The notes under the pieces were generated by a model, which was given only the letters and a program-made list of their open reading frames with translations, searched no databases and was not told the DNA's origin. The position numbers and the translations under genes were made by a program. From Bacteroidia bacterium (GTDB lineage: Bacteria; Bacteroidota; Bacteroidia; B-17B0; Aurantibacillaceae), in the NCBI GenBank assembly GCA_021740825.1, contig JAIOZA010000022.1:1-52909 (forward strand): DNA of 52,909 nucleotides, in the 5' to 3' direction. Below are positions 45,718 through 52,909 of this stretch, piece after piece (position 1 is the stretch's first letter; every line of letters starts with the position of its first letter).

Positions 45718-45734
45718 CAGCAAAATCAATACTT

Positions 45735-46583
45735 ATGGCAGATATTATACAACTTCAAACATTAGCAACTCAAGTACGCCGCGATATTGTTCGTATGGTT
45801 CATGCAGTAAGTTCGGGTCATCCGGGCGGTTCATTGGGCTGTACCGATTTTTTAGTGGCTTTATATAACGGCGTTTTGGCTCATAACTCGAAAAACTTTA
45901 CCATGGACGGTAAAAATGAAGATTTATTCTTTTTAAGTAACGGACATATTTCTCCTGTATACTACAGTGTATTAGCACGTTGCGGTTATTTTCCGGTTGA
46001 AGAATTAAAAACTTTTCGTAAATTAAACTCACGTTTACAAGGGCATCCAACTACTCACGATCATTTACCGGGTGTGCGTATTGCTAGCGGTTCATTAGGA
46101 CAAGGTATGAGTGTAGCTATTGGTGCTGCTTTAGCAAAAAAATTAAATAAAGATAACTCGATCATCTACAGTTTACATGGAGATGGTGAATTACAAGAAG
46201 GACAAATTTGGGAAGCAGCCTTATATGCTTCTGCAAATAAAGTAGATAACTATATTGCAACAATTGATTATAATGGTCGTCAAATTGATGGTGACGTTGA
46301 GAATGTTTTATCACTAGGAAACCTAAAAGCAAAATTTGAAGCATTTGGTTGGCAGGTTGTTGAAACCGAAAAGGGTAACGATATGAAAGCTGTTATAGAA
46401 GGTTTAGAAAAAGCAAAATCTTTTATTGGAAAAGGAAAGCCAATCATGAACATCATGAAAACTGAAATGGGAGCTGGGGTTGATTTTATGATGGGAACGC
46501 ACAAATGGCATGGCTCTGCTCCTAATGATGAACAATTAGCGAAAGCTTTAGGTCAATTAAAAGAAACTTTAGGAGATTATTAA
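45735..46583 (+). CDS. transketolase N-terminal subunit (TPP-binding half)
   Basis: The 282 residues cover the thiamine-diphosphate-binding half of transketolase: SSGHPGGSLGCTDFLVALY, FFLSNGHISPVYYSVLARCG, GVRIASGSLGQGMSVAIGAA, SLHGDGELQEGQIWEAALYAS (GDG motif) and DYNGRQIDG. It must pair with a C-terminal subunit, encoded here by the gene at 48008. Together they shuttle two-carbon units in the pentose phosphate pathway. A split enzyme is normal in several bacteria, but here a vWA gene of about 1.4 kb separates the halves. The start is the ATG at 45735, behind a good promoter. Confidence 0.95.
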   Translation: MADIIQLQTLATQVRRDIVRMVHAVSSGHPGGSLGCTDFLVALYNGVLAHNSKNFTMDGKNEDLFFLSNGHISPVYYSVLARCGYFPVEELKTFRKLNSRLQGHPTTHDHLPGVRIASGSLGQGMSVAIGAALAKKLNKDNSIIYSLHGDGELQEGQIWEAALYASANKVDNYIATIDYNGRQIDGDVENVLSLGNLKAKFEAFGWQVVETEKGNDMKAVIEGLEKAKSFIGKGKPIMNIMKTEMGAGVDFMMGTHKWHGSAPNDEQLAKALGQLKETLGDY

Positions 46584-46585
46584 TA

Positions 46586-46695
46586 TTTAAGATTTGAGAA
46601 CTGAGATTTCAGATTTGAGAAAACTAAAAAAGAATTTTAGAAATATTTTACTTCTAATACTTTTAAACTCTGCCTTCTTAAATCTTAAATCTCAG
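46586..46695. repeat. AAGATTTGAGA inverted repeat at the start of the vWA gene
   Basis: TTAAGATTTGAGAACTGAGA (starting 46586) and TCTTAAATCTTAAATCTCAG (ending about 46695) form an inverted repeat across the N-terminal coding region of the vWA gene, with a direct copy of GATTTGAGA at 46611. Both arms overlap the coding frame: the left arm covers the candidate starts and the right arm encodes FLNLKSQ of the signal peptide. Confidence 0.6.
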
Positions 46696-47997
46696 CCTAC
46701 CAATCGCATCCTCTTTATTTTTGATGATTCCTATAGTATGTATGCTCCCTGGAATAGCAATATCAAAATTGAAGTAGCTAAAAAAATTATGGGAGAGTTT
46801 TTAGATAGTCTAAAAACAATTCCAAATTTAGAATTAGCATTACGTTGCTACGGACATCAAACTTTTATAAAACCAACTAGAAATTGTAAAGACACAAAAT
46901 TAGAAATTCCTTTTGCTCCTGCTGCAAAATCGGCAGCACTTATTAAACAACGCATTCAAAAATTAGAGCCACTTGGCACAACTCCCATCGCCTACTCCTT
47001 GGGAGAAAGTGCTGCTGATTTTACACCTTGTAGTAATTGCCGTAATATCATTATATTAATTACAGATGGTATTGAAGAATGTGGTGGTGTACCTTGTCAA
47101 TTATCAGCTGAATTGCAGAAGAAAGGAATTTTTCTTCGTCCTTTTGTTATTGGTGTTGGCTTAGATGTAAAATTTGCCGATGTGTTTGGCTGCATGGGTA
47201 AATTTTATGATGTAAGTAATGAAGCTAATTTTAAAGACGTACTAAATTTAGTTTTAACGGAAGCAATTTCTCAAACAACTGTGCAAGTAGATTTATTAGA
47301 TATTACTAAAAAACCTACAGAGACAGATGTAAACATGACATTTTATGATTCGAATACCAAACAAATTAAATATAACTATTTGCATACATTAAATCACAGA
47401 GGCAATCCTGATACTTTAGTATTAAGTCCAAATATTACTTACGATTTAATGGTTCATACAATTCCTCCAATAGAGAAAAAAAACATTACTATTCAACAAG
47501 GTAAACATAATGTAATTCCTGTTGACGCGCCACAAGGATACTTGAAATTAGAATTAGATGGCCCTATCAGCAAATACTATCCAACAAGTGTTATAAGAAA
47601 AAAAGACGATATGAATACTTTGAACATTCAAGATTTTGGAAAAACTGAAAAGTATATAGTTGGTAAATATGATATTGAAATTTTAACACTTCCAAGAATA
47701 AAACTAGAGGATGTTGAAATACAGCAAAGTACAACTAATACTATTAAGGTGCCAACCTCAGGAAATGTTTATATCACAAAAGCAGGGACGGGTTATGGCA
47801 GTATTTTTTTGGATGATGGAAAAAAAGTAACTTGGGTTTGTAACCTAAACAATAGCTTACAAAATGAAATCATTTATCTTCAACCTGGAAATTATAAATT
47901 AGAATTTAGATACGAAAATACTAAACAAACAATAAATACAATTGAAAAAAAATTCATTGTAACCTCAGCATTAACTACAAATATTAAATTGAATTAA
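46594..47997 (+). CDS. secreted von Willebrand factor A domain protein
   Basis: The protein has an N-terminal signal peptide (NILLLILLNSAFLNLKS) and a vWA domain (about 38-230) with a complete MIDAS metal site: DDSYS, the threonine in GTTPIA and ITDG. Cys pairs (CSNC, ECGGVPC) may form disulfides. The C-terminal 230 residues are strand-rich, with no known domain. Start codons are only TTG: the frame begins at 46594, but TTG at 46615 (MRKLKKNF) gives a more normal signal peptide. It lies 10 bases after one transketolase half and 10 before the other, so it is probably co-transcribed with both. Its function is unknown. Confidence 0.85.
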   Translation: MRTEISDLRKLKKNFRNILLLILLNSAFLNLKSQPTNRILFIFDDSYSMYAPWNSNIKIEVAKKIMGEFLDSLKTIPNLELALRCYGHQTFIKPTRNCKDTKLEIPFAPAAKSAALIKQRIQKLEPLGTTPIAYSLGESAADFTPCSNCRNIIILITDGIEECGGVPCQLSAELQKKGIFLRPFVIGVGLDVKFADVFGCMGKFYDVSNEANFKDVLNLVLTEAISQTTVQVDLLDITKKPTETDVNMTFYDSNTKQIKYNYLHTLNHRGNPDTLVLSPNITYDLMVHTIPPIEKKNITIQQGKHNVIPVDAPQGYLKLELDGPISKYYPTSVIRKKDDMNTLNIQDFGKTEKYIVGKYDIEILTLPRIKLEDVEIQQSTTNTIKVPTSGNVYITKAGTGYGSIFLDDGKKVTWVCNLNNSLQNEIIYLQPGNYKLEFRYENTKQTINTIEKKFIVTSALTTNIKLN

Positions 47998-48007
47998 AAA
48001 AAAGAAT

Positions 48008-48961
48008 ATGAAAAAATATACCTATACAGAAAAAAAAGACACGCGTTCCGGATTTGGAGCAGGTTTATCAGAACTTGGAAAAACGAATCCTAACGTTGTG
48101 GCACTTTGTGCTGATTTAATTGGTTCGTTAAAAATGGATGCTTTTAAAGCAGAAAATCCTGAACGTTTTTTTCAAGTGGGTATAGCAGAAGCTAACATGA
48201 TTGGTATTGCTGCTGGTTTAACCATTGGTGGTAAAATTCCTTTTACTGGAACCTTTGCAAACTTTAGCACTGGCCGAGTATATGATCAAATTCGCCAAAG
48301 TGTTGCTTACTCTGGTAAAAATGTAAAAATATGCGCATCACATGCCGGTTTAACTTTAGGAGAAGATGGTGCAACTCACCAAATTTTAGAGGATATTGGC
48401 TTGATGAAAATGCTTCCGCACATGTGCGTTATAAATCCTTGCGATTATAATCAAACAAAAGCAGCAACTATTGCTATTGCGGATTATGAAGGCCCTGTAT
48501 ATTTACGTTTTGGACGCCCAACAGTTCCTAACTTTACACCTGCCGATCAAAAATTTGAAATCGGTAAAGCTGTCATGTTAAACGAAGGAACGGATGTTAC
48601 AATTATAGCAACAGGTCACATGACATGGAAAGCAATTGAAGCTGGTGAAAAATTAGCAGAAATGGGGATCTCTGCAGAAATTATAAATATACATACCATT
48701 AAACCGTTAGATAACGAAGCAATTTTAAAATCGATAGCTAAAACTAAATGTGTCGTGACGGCCGAAGAACATCAAATGAACGGAGGTTTAGGAGATAGCG
48801 TCGCTCAATTATTATCACGCCACACACCTACTCCGCAAGAGTTTGTTGCCGTTAATGATAGTTTTGGCGAAAGCGGAACGCCTGATGAATTAATGACCAA
48901 ATACGGATTAGACACAATCAATATAATTGATGCTGCCAAAAAAGTTATTTCACGTAAATAA
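48008..48961 (+). CDS. transketolase C-terminal subunit
   Basis: The 317 residues form the pyrimidine-binding and C-terminal domains: KDTRSGFGAGLSELGKTNPN, FFQVGIAEANMIGIAAGLTIGG (catalytic glutamate region), FTGTFANFSTGRVYDQIRQS, and GHMTWKAIEAGEKL, then HQMNGGLGDSVAQLL. It completes the N-terminal subunit at 45735-46583. The intervening vWA gene ends 10 bases upstream. The gene ends 53 bases before the convergent PP2C gene, and I see no clear terminator between them. Confidence 0.95.
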   Translation: MKKYTYTEKKDTRSGFGAGLSELGKTNPNVVALCADLIGSLKMDAFKAENPERFFQVGIAEANMIGIAAGLTIGGKIPFTGTFANFSTGRVYDQIRQSVAYSGKNVKICASHAGLTLGEDGATHQILEDIGLMKMLPHMCVINPCDYNQTKAATIAIADYEGPVYLRFGRPTVPNFTPADQKFEIGKAVMLNEGTDVTIIATGHMTWKAIEAGEKLAEMGISAEIINIHTIKPLDNEAILKSIAKTKCVVTAEEHQMNGGLGDSVAQLLSRHTPTPQEFVAVNDSFGESGTPDELMTKYGLDTINIIDAAKKVISRK

Positions 48962-49014
48962 TCTTCGCAATTTTTTTGATTTAAACGCTTTAAAGAATAA
49001 GTGATATGCAAGTG

Positions 49015-50055
49015 CTATATCCTCACACCAAATATCAAAATATCATCAACTTGCTCTACATCACCCTTCCAGATTTCTAAAGTTTTAACTAATTGATTCT
49101 TAATTTCTAATAACGGTAAATCATTAATACTTATTAGCAATTCTTTTAATGGTTTGTACATGAATTTTTTTCCTTTTTCTCCACCAAACTGATCAGCAAA
49201 ACCATCTGTTAACATAATAATCAAATCGTCTTTTTGTAATTGTATTTCTTGCAATGCAAAAGGTTTAACGTCGCCCATTGGTTTTCCTACTGGCATTTTA
49301 TCAGGTTTAAACTCTATTAATTCATTATTGCGAATAAGCCATAAGGGATTATTCGCTGCTGCAAACTGAACTTTATTTTCATTAAAATCAAAATTACAAA
49401 TAACCGCATCCATTCCATCCTTACCACCTTCTGCGCTTCCATCATTTGCCATATGTTCCATAATTCGTTGGCGAGTATAATCTAAAATTTGACTTGGCAA
49501 TAGCAATTGTTGAGCATTTACAGCTTCACTTAAACACGAAATATTTAAAATGCTCATAATAGCTCCTGGAACACCATGACCAGTGCTATCTGCTACCACA
49601 ATTGCAAAATAACCATTACTTAATTTACTTGCCCAATAAAAATCGCCACTAACAATATCTTTTGGTTGAAATAAAATAAAATGTTCAGGCAAATTATTAT
49701 TAAGAAAATGTTGATTTGCTAATAAAGAACTTTGTATGCGCTTGGCATAATTAACGCTATCTAAAATCTCTTGATGTTTTTCTTCAACTTCCTCTTTAAG
49801 TTTATTTATCCTTTCTTTCTCTTTATGTATAGCTGTACTTTGAACCCAGAGCATTTTTACCTTTTCCTCGTTTTCTTTTTTTTGAATCTCAAGTTCTTCT
49901 TTATGACTAAGCATTTGCTTTAATTGCTCTTCAATTCTTTTCTTTTCCTTATAAACAGCCTCAGACATTGCCCACATTTGTTTATTTTTTTGCTCAAACT
50001 CTATTTTGAGTTCTTCTAACTTATTTTTTTCAATTTGTAATTCTTCAGTTGTCAT
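49015..50055 (-). CDS. SpoIIE/PP2C-type phosphatase with N-terminal coiled coil
   Basis: The 346 residues comprise a coiled coil (about 5-105) and a PP2C-like SpoIIE phosphatase domain (about 110-346): GDFYWA, VVADSTGHGVPGAIMS, AAANNPLWLIRN, MLTDGFADQFGG and DDILIFG carry the metal-binding aspartates. Such enzymes usually act on anti-sigma-factor antagonists or other phosphoproteins. The coiled coil holds two copies of a W-x2-S-x-A-x2-KEK-x-RI motif, at W28 and W70, exactly 42 residues apart. The frame opens at a TTG (50061), but an ATG two codons later (50055) is the better start. It is 11 bases after the TIR-like gene. Confidence 0.9.
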   Translation of the reverse strand: MTTEELQIEKNKLEELKIEFEQKNKQMWAMSEAVYKEKKRIEEQLKQMLSHKEELEIQKKENEEKVKMLWVQSTAIHKEKERINKLKEEVEEKHQEILDSVNYAKRIQSSLLANQHFLNNNLPEHFILFQPKDIVSGDFYWASKLSNGYFAIVVADSTGHGVPGAIMSILNISCLSEAVNAQQLLLPSQILDYTRQRIMEHMANDGSAEGGKDGMDAVICNFDFNENKVQFAAANNPLWLIRNNELIEFKPDKMPVGKPMGDVKPFALQEIQLQKDDLIIMLTDGFADQFGGEKGKKFMYKPLKELLISINDLPLLEIKNQLVKTLEIWKGDVEQVDDILIFGVRI

Positions 50056-50066
50056 AAACAATGCTT

Positions 50067-50912
50067 TTAATTATTTTCATTTAAATTATCAAATTGCACT
50101 TTAATTTCAAGAGGAATTAAATCGTAAGGAACGGATGCGGAAATAACTTTAGGAGCGTTAAAACACTTACCTTCATTGTCAGGATTATTTAAATCTCCAA
50201 TTAATAATATAGTTGTACTAGAAGAAGCTCCACCAGTTTTCTTCCATATTTGCTGCGCAAATGGTAGGGCCCAATTAAATCCCTTTTTGTAATATATGAC
50301 CGAAAGCTTACTCACGTTCATTTGTTGCGATGCATATTCCTCATAATCAACATCGCTATCTTGAACAATCGTCAACTTTACCATTTTTATAATATCCGAA
50401 AGCATCTTCTGAATTTTAGTCACATCTTCTTCATCAACCTGATTCGAAATTATAAACACATCTGTTGGAAGTGTATCAAATTTCTTCTTTGGTTCTTGTG
50501 TCAATAATAAACGAATATCTTCTACAAACTGAACAGCAGATTCAGCTCTAGAAAGTATCATATTATTGGTTAAATAATTTTCAAGTCTGTTTATAAATTC
50601 TAATTGTTTTTTATCAGAATCCGAATAATCAACAGCAGCAGGTAACCAAATAAAACTTTTATATTGATTATTTTTATTTACATTATTTTTTACCAAATTA
50701 AAATGTTCCTCGCTAACGGATAAACCTGAATTAGTGCTTGCATATTTCTTGCCAATAATCTGAACAGCACAAACTGTGTTTTCTATTTTTTCACCATTAG
50801 TATCATCTTCAAAAATAAAACCAGCTCTATCTAAAGTTATAGGAAGCTTTTTTGCTTCTTGTAAAGCTTCTTCTTTCACATTACTGAAAAATATTTTATA
50901 GTTTGTTGCCAT
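50067..50912 (-). CDS. tandem TIR/DUF4062-like protein, 281 aa
   Basis: I see no catalytic motif or membrane segment, but two alpha/beta modules of the kind found in DUF4062 and TIR-like effector proteins. Module 1 (about 1-125) shows KIFFSNVKEEALQEAKKL, VCAVQIIGKKYAS, SVSEEHFNLVKNNV and FIWLPA. Module 2 (about 145-281) shows DVFIISNQVDEED, KLSVIYYKKGFNWALPF and ILLIGDLNNPDNEGKCFNAPKVI. This arrangement resembles the effector ends of STAND NTPase proteins, but there is no NTPase here. It is followed 11 bases later by the PP2C phosphatase gene, and is likely co-expressed. Function unknown; the TIR-like call is by pattern only. Confidence 0.55.
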   Translation of the reverse strand: MATNYKIFFSNVKEEALQEAKKLPITLDRAGFIFEDDTNGEKIENTVCAVQIIGKKYASTNSGLSVSEEHFNLVKNNVNKNNQYKSFIWLPAAVDYSDSDKKQLEFINRLENYLTNNMILSRAESAVQFVEDIRLLLTQEPKKKFDTLPTDVFIISNQVDEEDVTKIQKMLSDIIKMVKLTIVQDSDVDYEEYASQQMNVSKLSVIYYKKGFNWALPFAQQIWKKTGGASSSTTILLIGDLNNPDNEGKCFNAPKVISASVPYDLIPLEIKVQFDNLNENN

Positions 50913-50930
50913 TAAAATAATATCATTTAA

Positions 50931-52223
50931 TTATTGAATTTTACCGTCTTTATTAATTTTAGCAAAAAAAGTTTGTAGGCCAATAAAATTGTTAAAATAC
51001 CTATAACCATAAACATTTATTTTGCCATCACTTCCCTCGTAAACAATTAAAGAATTATAAGATGAATCATCCGTTTCAGGAAACATGATACTATAATCTA
51101 CGTTACCAAATTCATCCATCTTACAAATTCCAATTTTATCAAAACTGCCACCATCAGATTCGTCGTAATAAATAATAAATTTACCATCGTTAGTTGGTTC
51201 TATTCCGCGGAGATAAGGATAAGTCCGCTTTGTATTTAAAGCTTTAGACACTAAAAGATTGCCGTTTAAATCAAAAACACTCATATAAATTTTCTTCCCT
51301 AAGGATGAGTAATAATCTGGTTCCATCTCACCAAAAACAAAAACTTTATTATTTCGGATAAGTACCTTTTTAAACGCGTCGTCTCTAGCACTAGCAGGCA
51401 TAGTGATAATAGAATCTGCCCTAACTTTTTTGATAAAATTCAAATTAGAATCAAAGATATCGAATGCAGTTCGTTTATAATAATTATAGGCATTTTCAAC
51501 TTCATACGTCATACAAACGGTATTTCCATTAGCCTGAATATCCATGACTCTTGGATCAAAATAATAAGAACTAGTATAACTTCGCGTTTTTTTGTACCTT
51601 GATTGTATATGAAGATTTAAATCTGTTTTTAGAAGGTATAAAGTATCCTCATTGTAATTGTTAAAATAGGATTCAAAAGCAAAGTAATAATTATTGCTTG
51701 TTTTAGTAAATTTAAATGAATTCAAATAAAATGGAGCATAAATAAAATTAACAAACACAGAGTCTTGATTAATTATATTACCATTTTGATTAATTTCATT
51801 TTTGCATAAATATAATTTTGTGGGACTAGTGCCAGAAAGATCATTAATTGTATCTAAATACGCATGCTCAATATTTCCATTGAAGTTTAAACAAAAAATA
51901 TTTTGAGTATTCAAATTGTAGTTATTATTATTTGGTAGAGGACTATAGCCGGGCGATAGAGTAGCATAAGGAATATTAAAATCACGCAAATTTTGCTCAG
52001 AATCAAAAGCTTTATAAAATCCTTTAGGCGACCAAGTCCAAACTTCATCACTTGGTTTTCTTATCCAATTCACCTCATTATCATAAATCTGATTATAATC
52101 AGTAAAAAAATTAAAAATTTTAATCCCGTTCTTTTCAGAAGGAGCAACAGGTTCCAATTTTTTACAAGTAGTAAAGAATAGTAGTGATAAAAAGATTCCT
52201 ACAAAATTTAATATTTTTTTCAT
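50931..52223 (-). CDS. hypothetical lipoprotein, 430 aa
   Basis: The protein has a lipoprotein signal (LLFFTTCKKLEP, Cys about 20). The mature part is strand-rich with repeated phrases like IYMSVFDLNGNLLVSKAL, IGICKMDEFGNVDYSIMF and TFFAKINKDGKIQ, which suggests a beta-propeller of short repeats. No family is recognised. Its ATG overlaps the stop of the upstream outer-membrane gene (ATGA), and it ends 18 bases before the TIR-like gene, so all four genes may be one operon. Confidence 0.72.
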   Translation of the reverse strand: MKKILNFVGIFLSLLFFTTCKKLEPVAPSEKNGIKIFNFFTDYNQIYDNEVNWIRKPSDEVWTWSPKGFYKAFDSEQNLRDFNIPYATLSPGYSPLPNNNNYNLNTQNIFCLNFNGNIEHAYLDTINDLSGTSPTKLYLCKNEINQNGNIINQDSVFVNFIYAPFYLNSFKFTKTSNNYYFAFESYFNNYNEDTLYLLKTDLNLHIQSRYKKTRSYTSSYYFDPRVMDIQANGNTVCMTYEVENAYNYYKRTAFDIFDSNLNFIKKVRADSIITMPASARDDAFKKVLIRNNKVFVFGEMEPDYYSSLGKKIYMSVFDLNGNLLVSKALNTKRTYPYLRGIEPTNDGKFIIYYDESDGGSFDKIGICKMDEFGNVDYSIMFPETDDSSYNSLIVYEGSDGKINVYGYRYFNNFIGLQTFFAKINKDGKIQ

Positions 52224-52909
52224 TTATTTATTTTTTTAATCTTATGAAAAATCACATAATTGATAGATAGATTGAAACTTGAATATTTATAAAAAAAACT
52301 GTTATCAATGTAATTTGTTCTCATAATAATTTTATCAGGTAAATAATAGTTTTCTGAATTTGATAAACTTAAAGCTTGACAATAAGAATATTTGAAATCA
52401 ATGATAAAATTTTTCAAGTTATACGTAACTCCGATATTTCCTTTTAATGAGCTAACGTTACCCCTGTATTCCTTTAAATCCAAATTAGAAGATTCGTTAT
52501 AATAATTACCTTGTCCAACAACTAAATTAACTTCATTGGTAGTATCCTGACTCAAATTAGGATAATTGGCAGATATTTCGGCACTGGCTTTATTGAGCAG
52601 AGAATAGTTATAGCCTATTCCTAAATAATAAGTGAATTTGTTATATTTAAAATGTTGATTTACTTCTAAAGGAATATTCAGATAATTAACTTTTTCAGTT
52701 AATGTGGTATAATAATCAGTAAGTGTTTTATGGGTAATTTTCCTTTTATAGTTTAATGTAAAATAACCGGGATGAATAGAAAATCTTGTATTTGTAGGAA
52801 GACAGCCAATAATATTTAAACCAAATATATTGCTTAGTTTATTGCTAGTATATTTACCTGAATAATCAAAATCATTTAGTACACTATTATTATTTCCTAC
52901 CGTATAGAA
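52220..52909 (-). CDS. outer-membrane beta-barrel protein, C-terminal part
   Basis: The frame is open from the right edge of the window for 229 residues, so the start lies outside. It is rich in alternating hydrophobic strands with aromatic ends (FTLNYKR, FTYYLGIGYNYSLL, FIIDFKYSYCQALSL, FNLSINYVIFH), which suggests a porin-like barrel. The TTG at 52555 is only an internal codon. It overlaps the lipoprotein gene by 4 bases, so the two are probably co-translated, perhaps as parts of one complex. Confidence 0.7.
   Translation of the reverse strand, partial: FYTVGNNNSVLNDFDYSGKYTSNKLSNIFGLNIIGCLPTNTRFSIHPGYFTLNYKRKITHKTLTDYYTTLTEKVNYLNIPLEVNQHFKYNKFTYYLGIGYNYSLLNKASAEISANYPNLSQDTTNEVNLVVGQGNYYNESSNLDLKEYRGNVSSLKGNIGVTYNLKNFIIDFKYSYCQALSLSNSENYYLPDKIIMRTNYIDNSFFYKYSSFNLSINYVIFHKIKKINK

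Noticed and set aside
52220-52555. Complete 111-residue gene starting at 52555
   Set aside because: The TTG is internal: the same frame stays open to the right edge of the window and reads as a continuous beta-barrel protein.
1-52909. tRNA, rRNA or CRISPR arrays
   Set aside because: No cloverleaf-like sequence ending in CCA, no rRNA-like block and no regularly spaced repeats were found; all gaps are explained by A/T-rich spacers or the listed repeats.

Overview
The window is an AT-rich stretch (very low G+C, A/T-rich intergenic regions) from a member of the phylum Bacteroidota. Supporting signs are a protein with a type IX secretion (T9SS) C-terminal sorting domain, a GldI-like gliding-motility lipoprotein, TonB-dependent receptor and DUF4249-like genes, a PafA-type alkaline phosphatase, bacterial geranylgeranylglyceryl phosphate synthase, a split transketolase, promoters of the TTTG / TAnnTTTG type, and almost no Shine-Dalgarno sequences. 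The DnaK phosphate loop reads [10 protein letters not shown], which I remember from sphingobacterial/chitinophagal relatives, but I would not name a genus.

Layout. 1-3077 (+): the end of a HAD-type hydrolase gene, map, and three unknown exported proteins. 3113-5800 (-): a TonB-dependent receptor behind a TPP riboswitch, so probably a thiamine (precursor) receptor. 5936-10310: murI, a fatty-acid desaturase, panB and a DUF4249-like lipoprotein, with inverted repeats between them. 10475-13245 (+): dnaK with a strong terminator, and a secreted amidase. 13258-15046: a complete IS1182-like insertion sequence. 15069-18828 (-): a protein-export/folding operon, tatA, a gldI-like gene, two FKBP lipoproteins and a cyclophilin-FKBP fusion. 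18973-20292 (-): ahcY with a good promoter and terminator. 20391-23616 (+): 4'-phosphopantetheinyl transferase, GGGP synthase, then an overlapping TenI-like / PnuC / NadR-like kinase operon for vitamin uptake. 23600-25716 (-): an esterase and cinA. 25922-29475 (+): a DUF4197 protein, a T9SS-sorted esterase, and an in-frame fusion of endonuclease III with a Bcp peroxiredoxin. 29480-45472 (-): a long one-strand block with Sua5/YciO, pafA, a CapD/PglF-like enzyme, waaA, parC, three LPP20-like envelope genes, parE, an AIM24-type protein and ychF. 45735-48961 (+): the two halves of a split transketolase with a secreted von Willebrand A gene between them. 49015-52909 (-): a SpoIIE/PP2C phosphatase with a duplicated coiled-coil motif, a tandem TIR/DUF4062-like protein, a lipoprotein, and the end of an outer-membrane beta-barrel gene.

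Most genes are housekeeping. The items most worth a second look are the TIR-like/PP2C operon at the right end, the nth-bcp fusion, the vWA gene inside the transketolase operon, the five-gene Tat/PPIase operon, the vitamin-uptake operon, and several families of inverted repeats that sit in intergenic spaces and sometimes supply terminators or flank start sites. I found no tRNA, rRNA or CRISPR array. Promoter calls rest on reading the Bacteroidota motif by eye.
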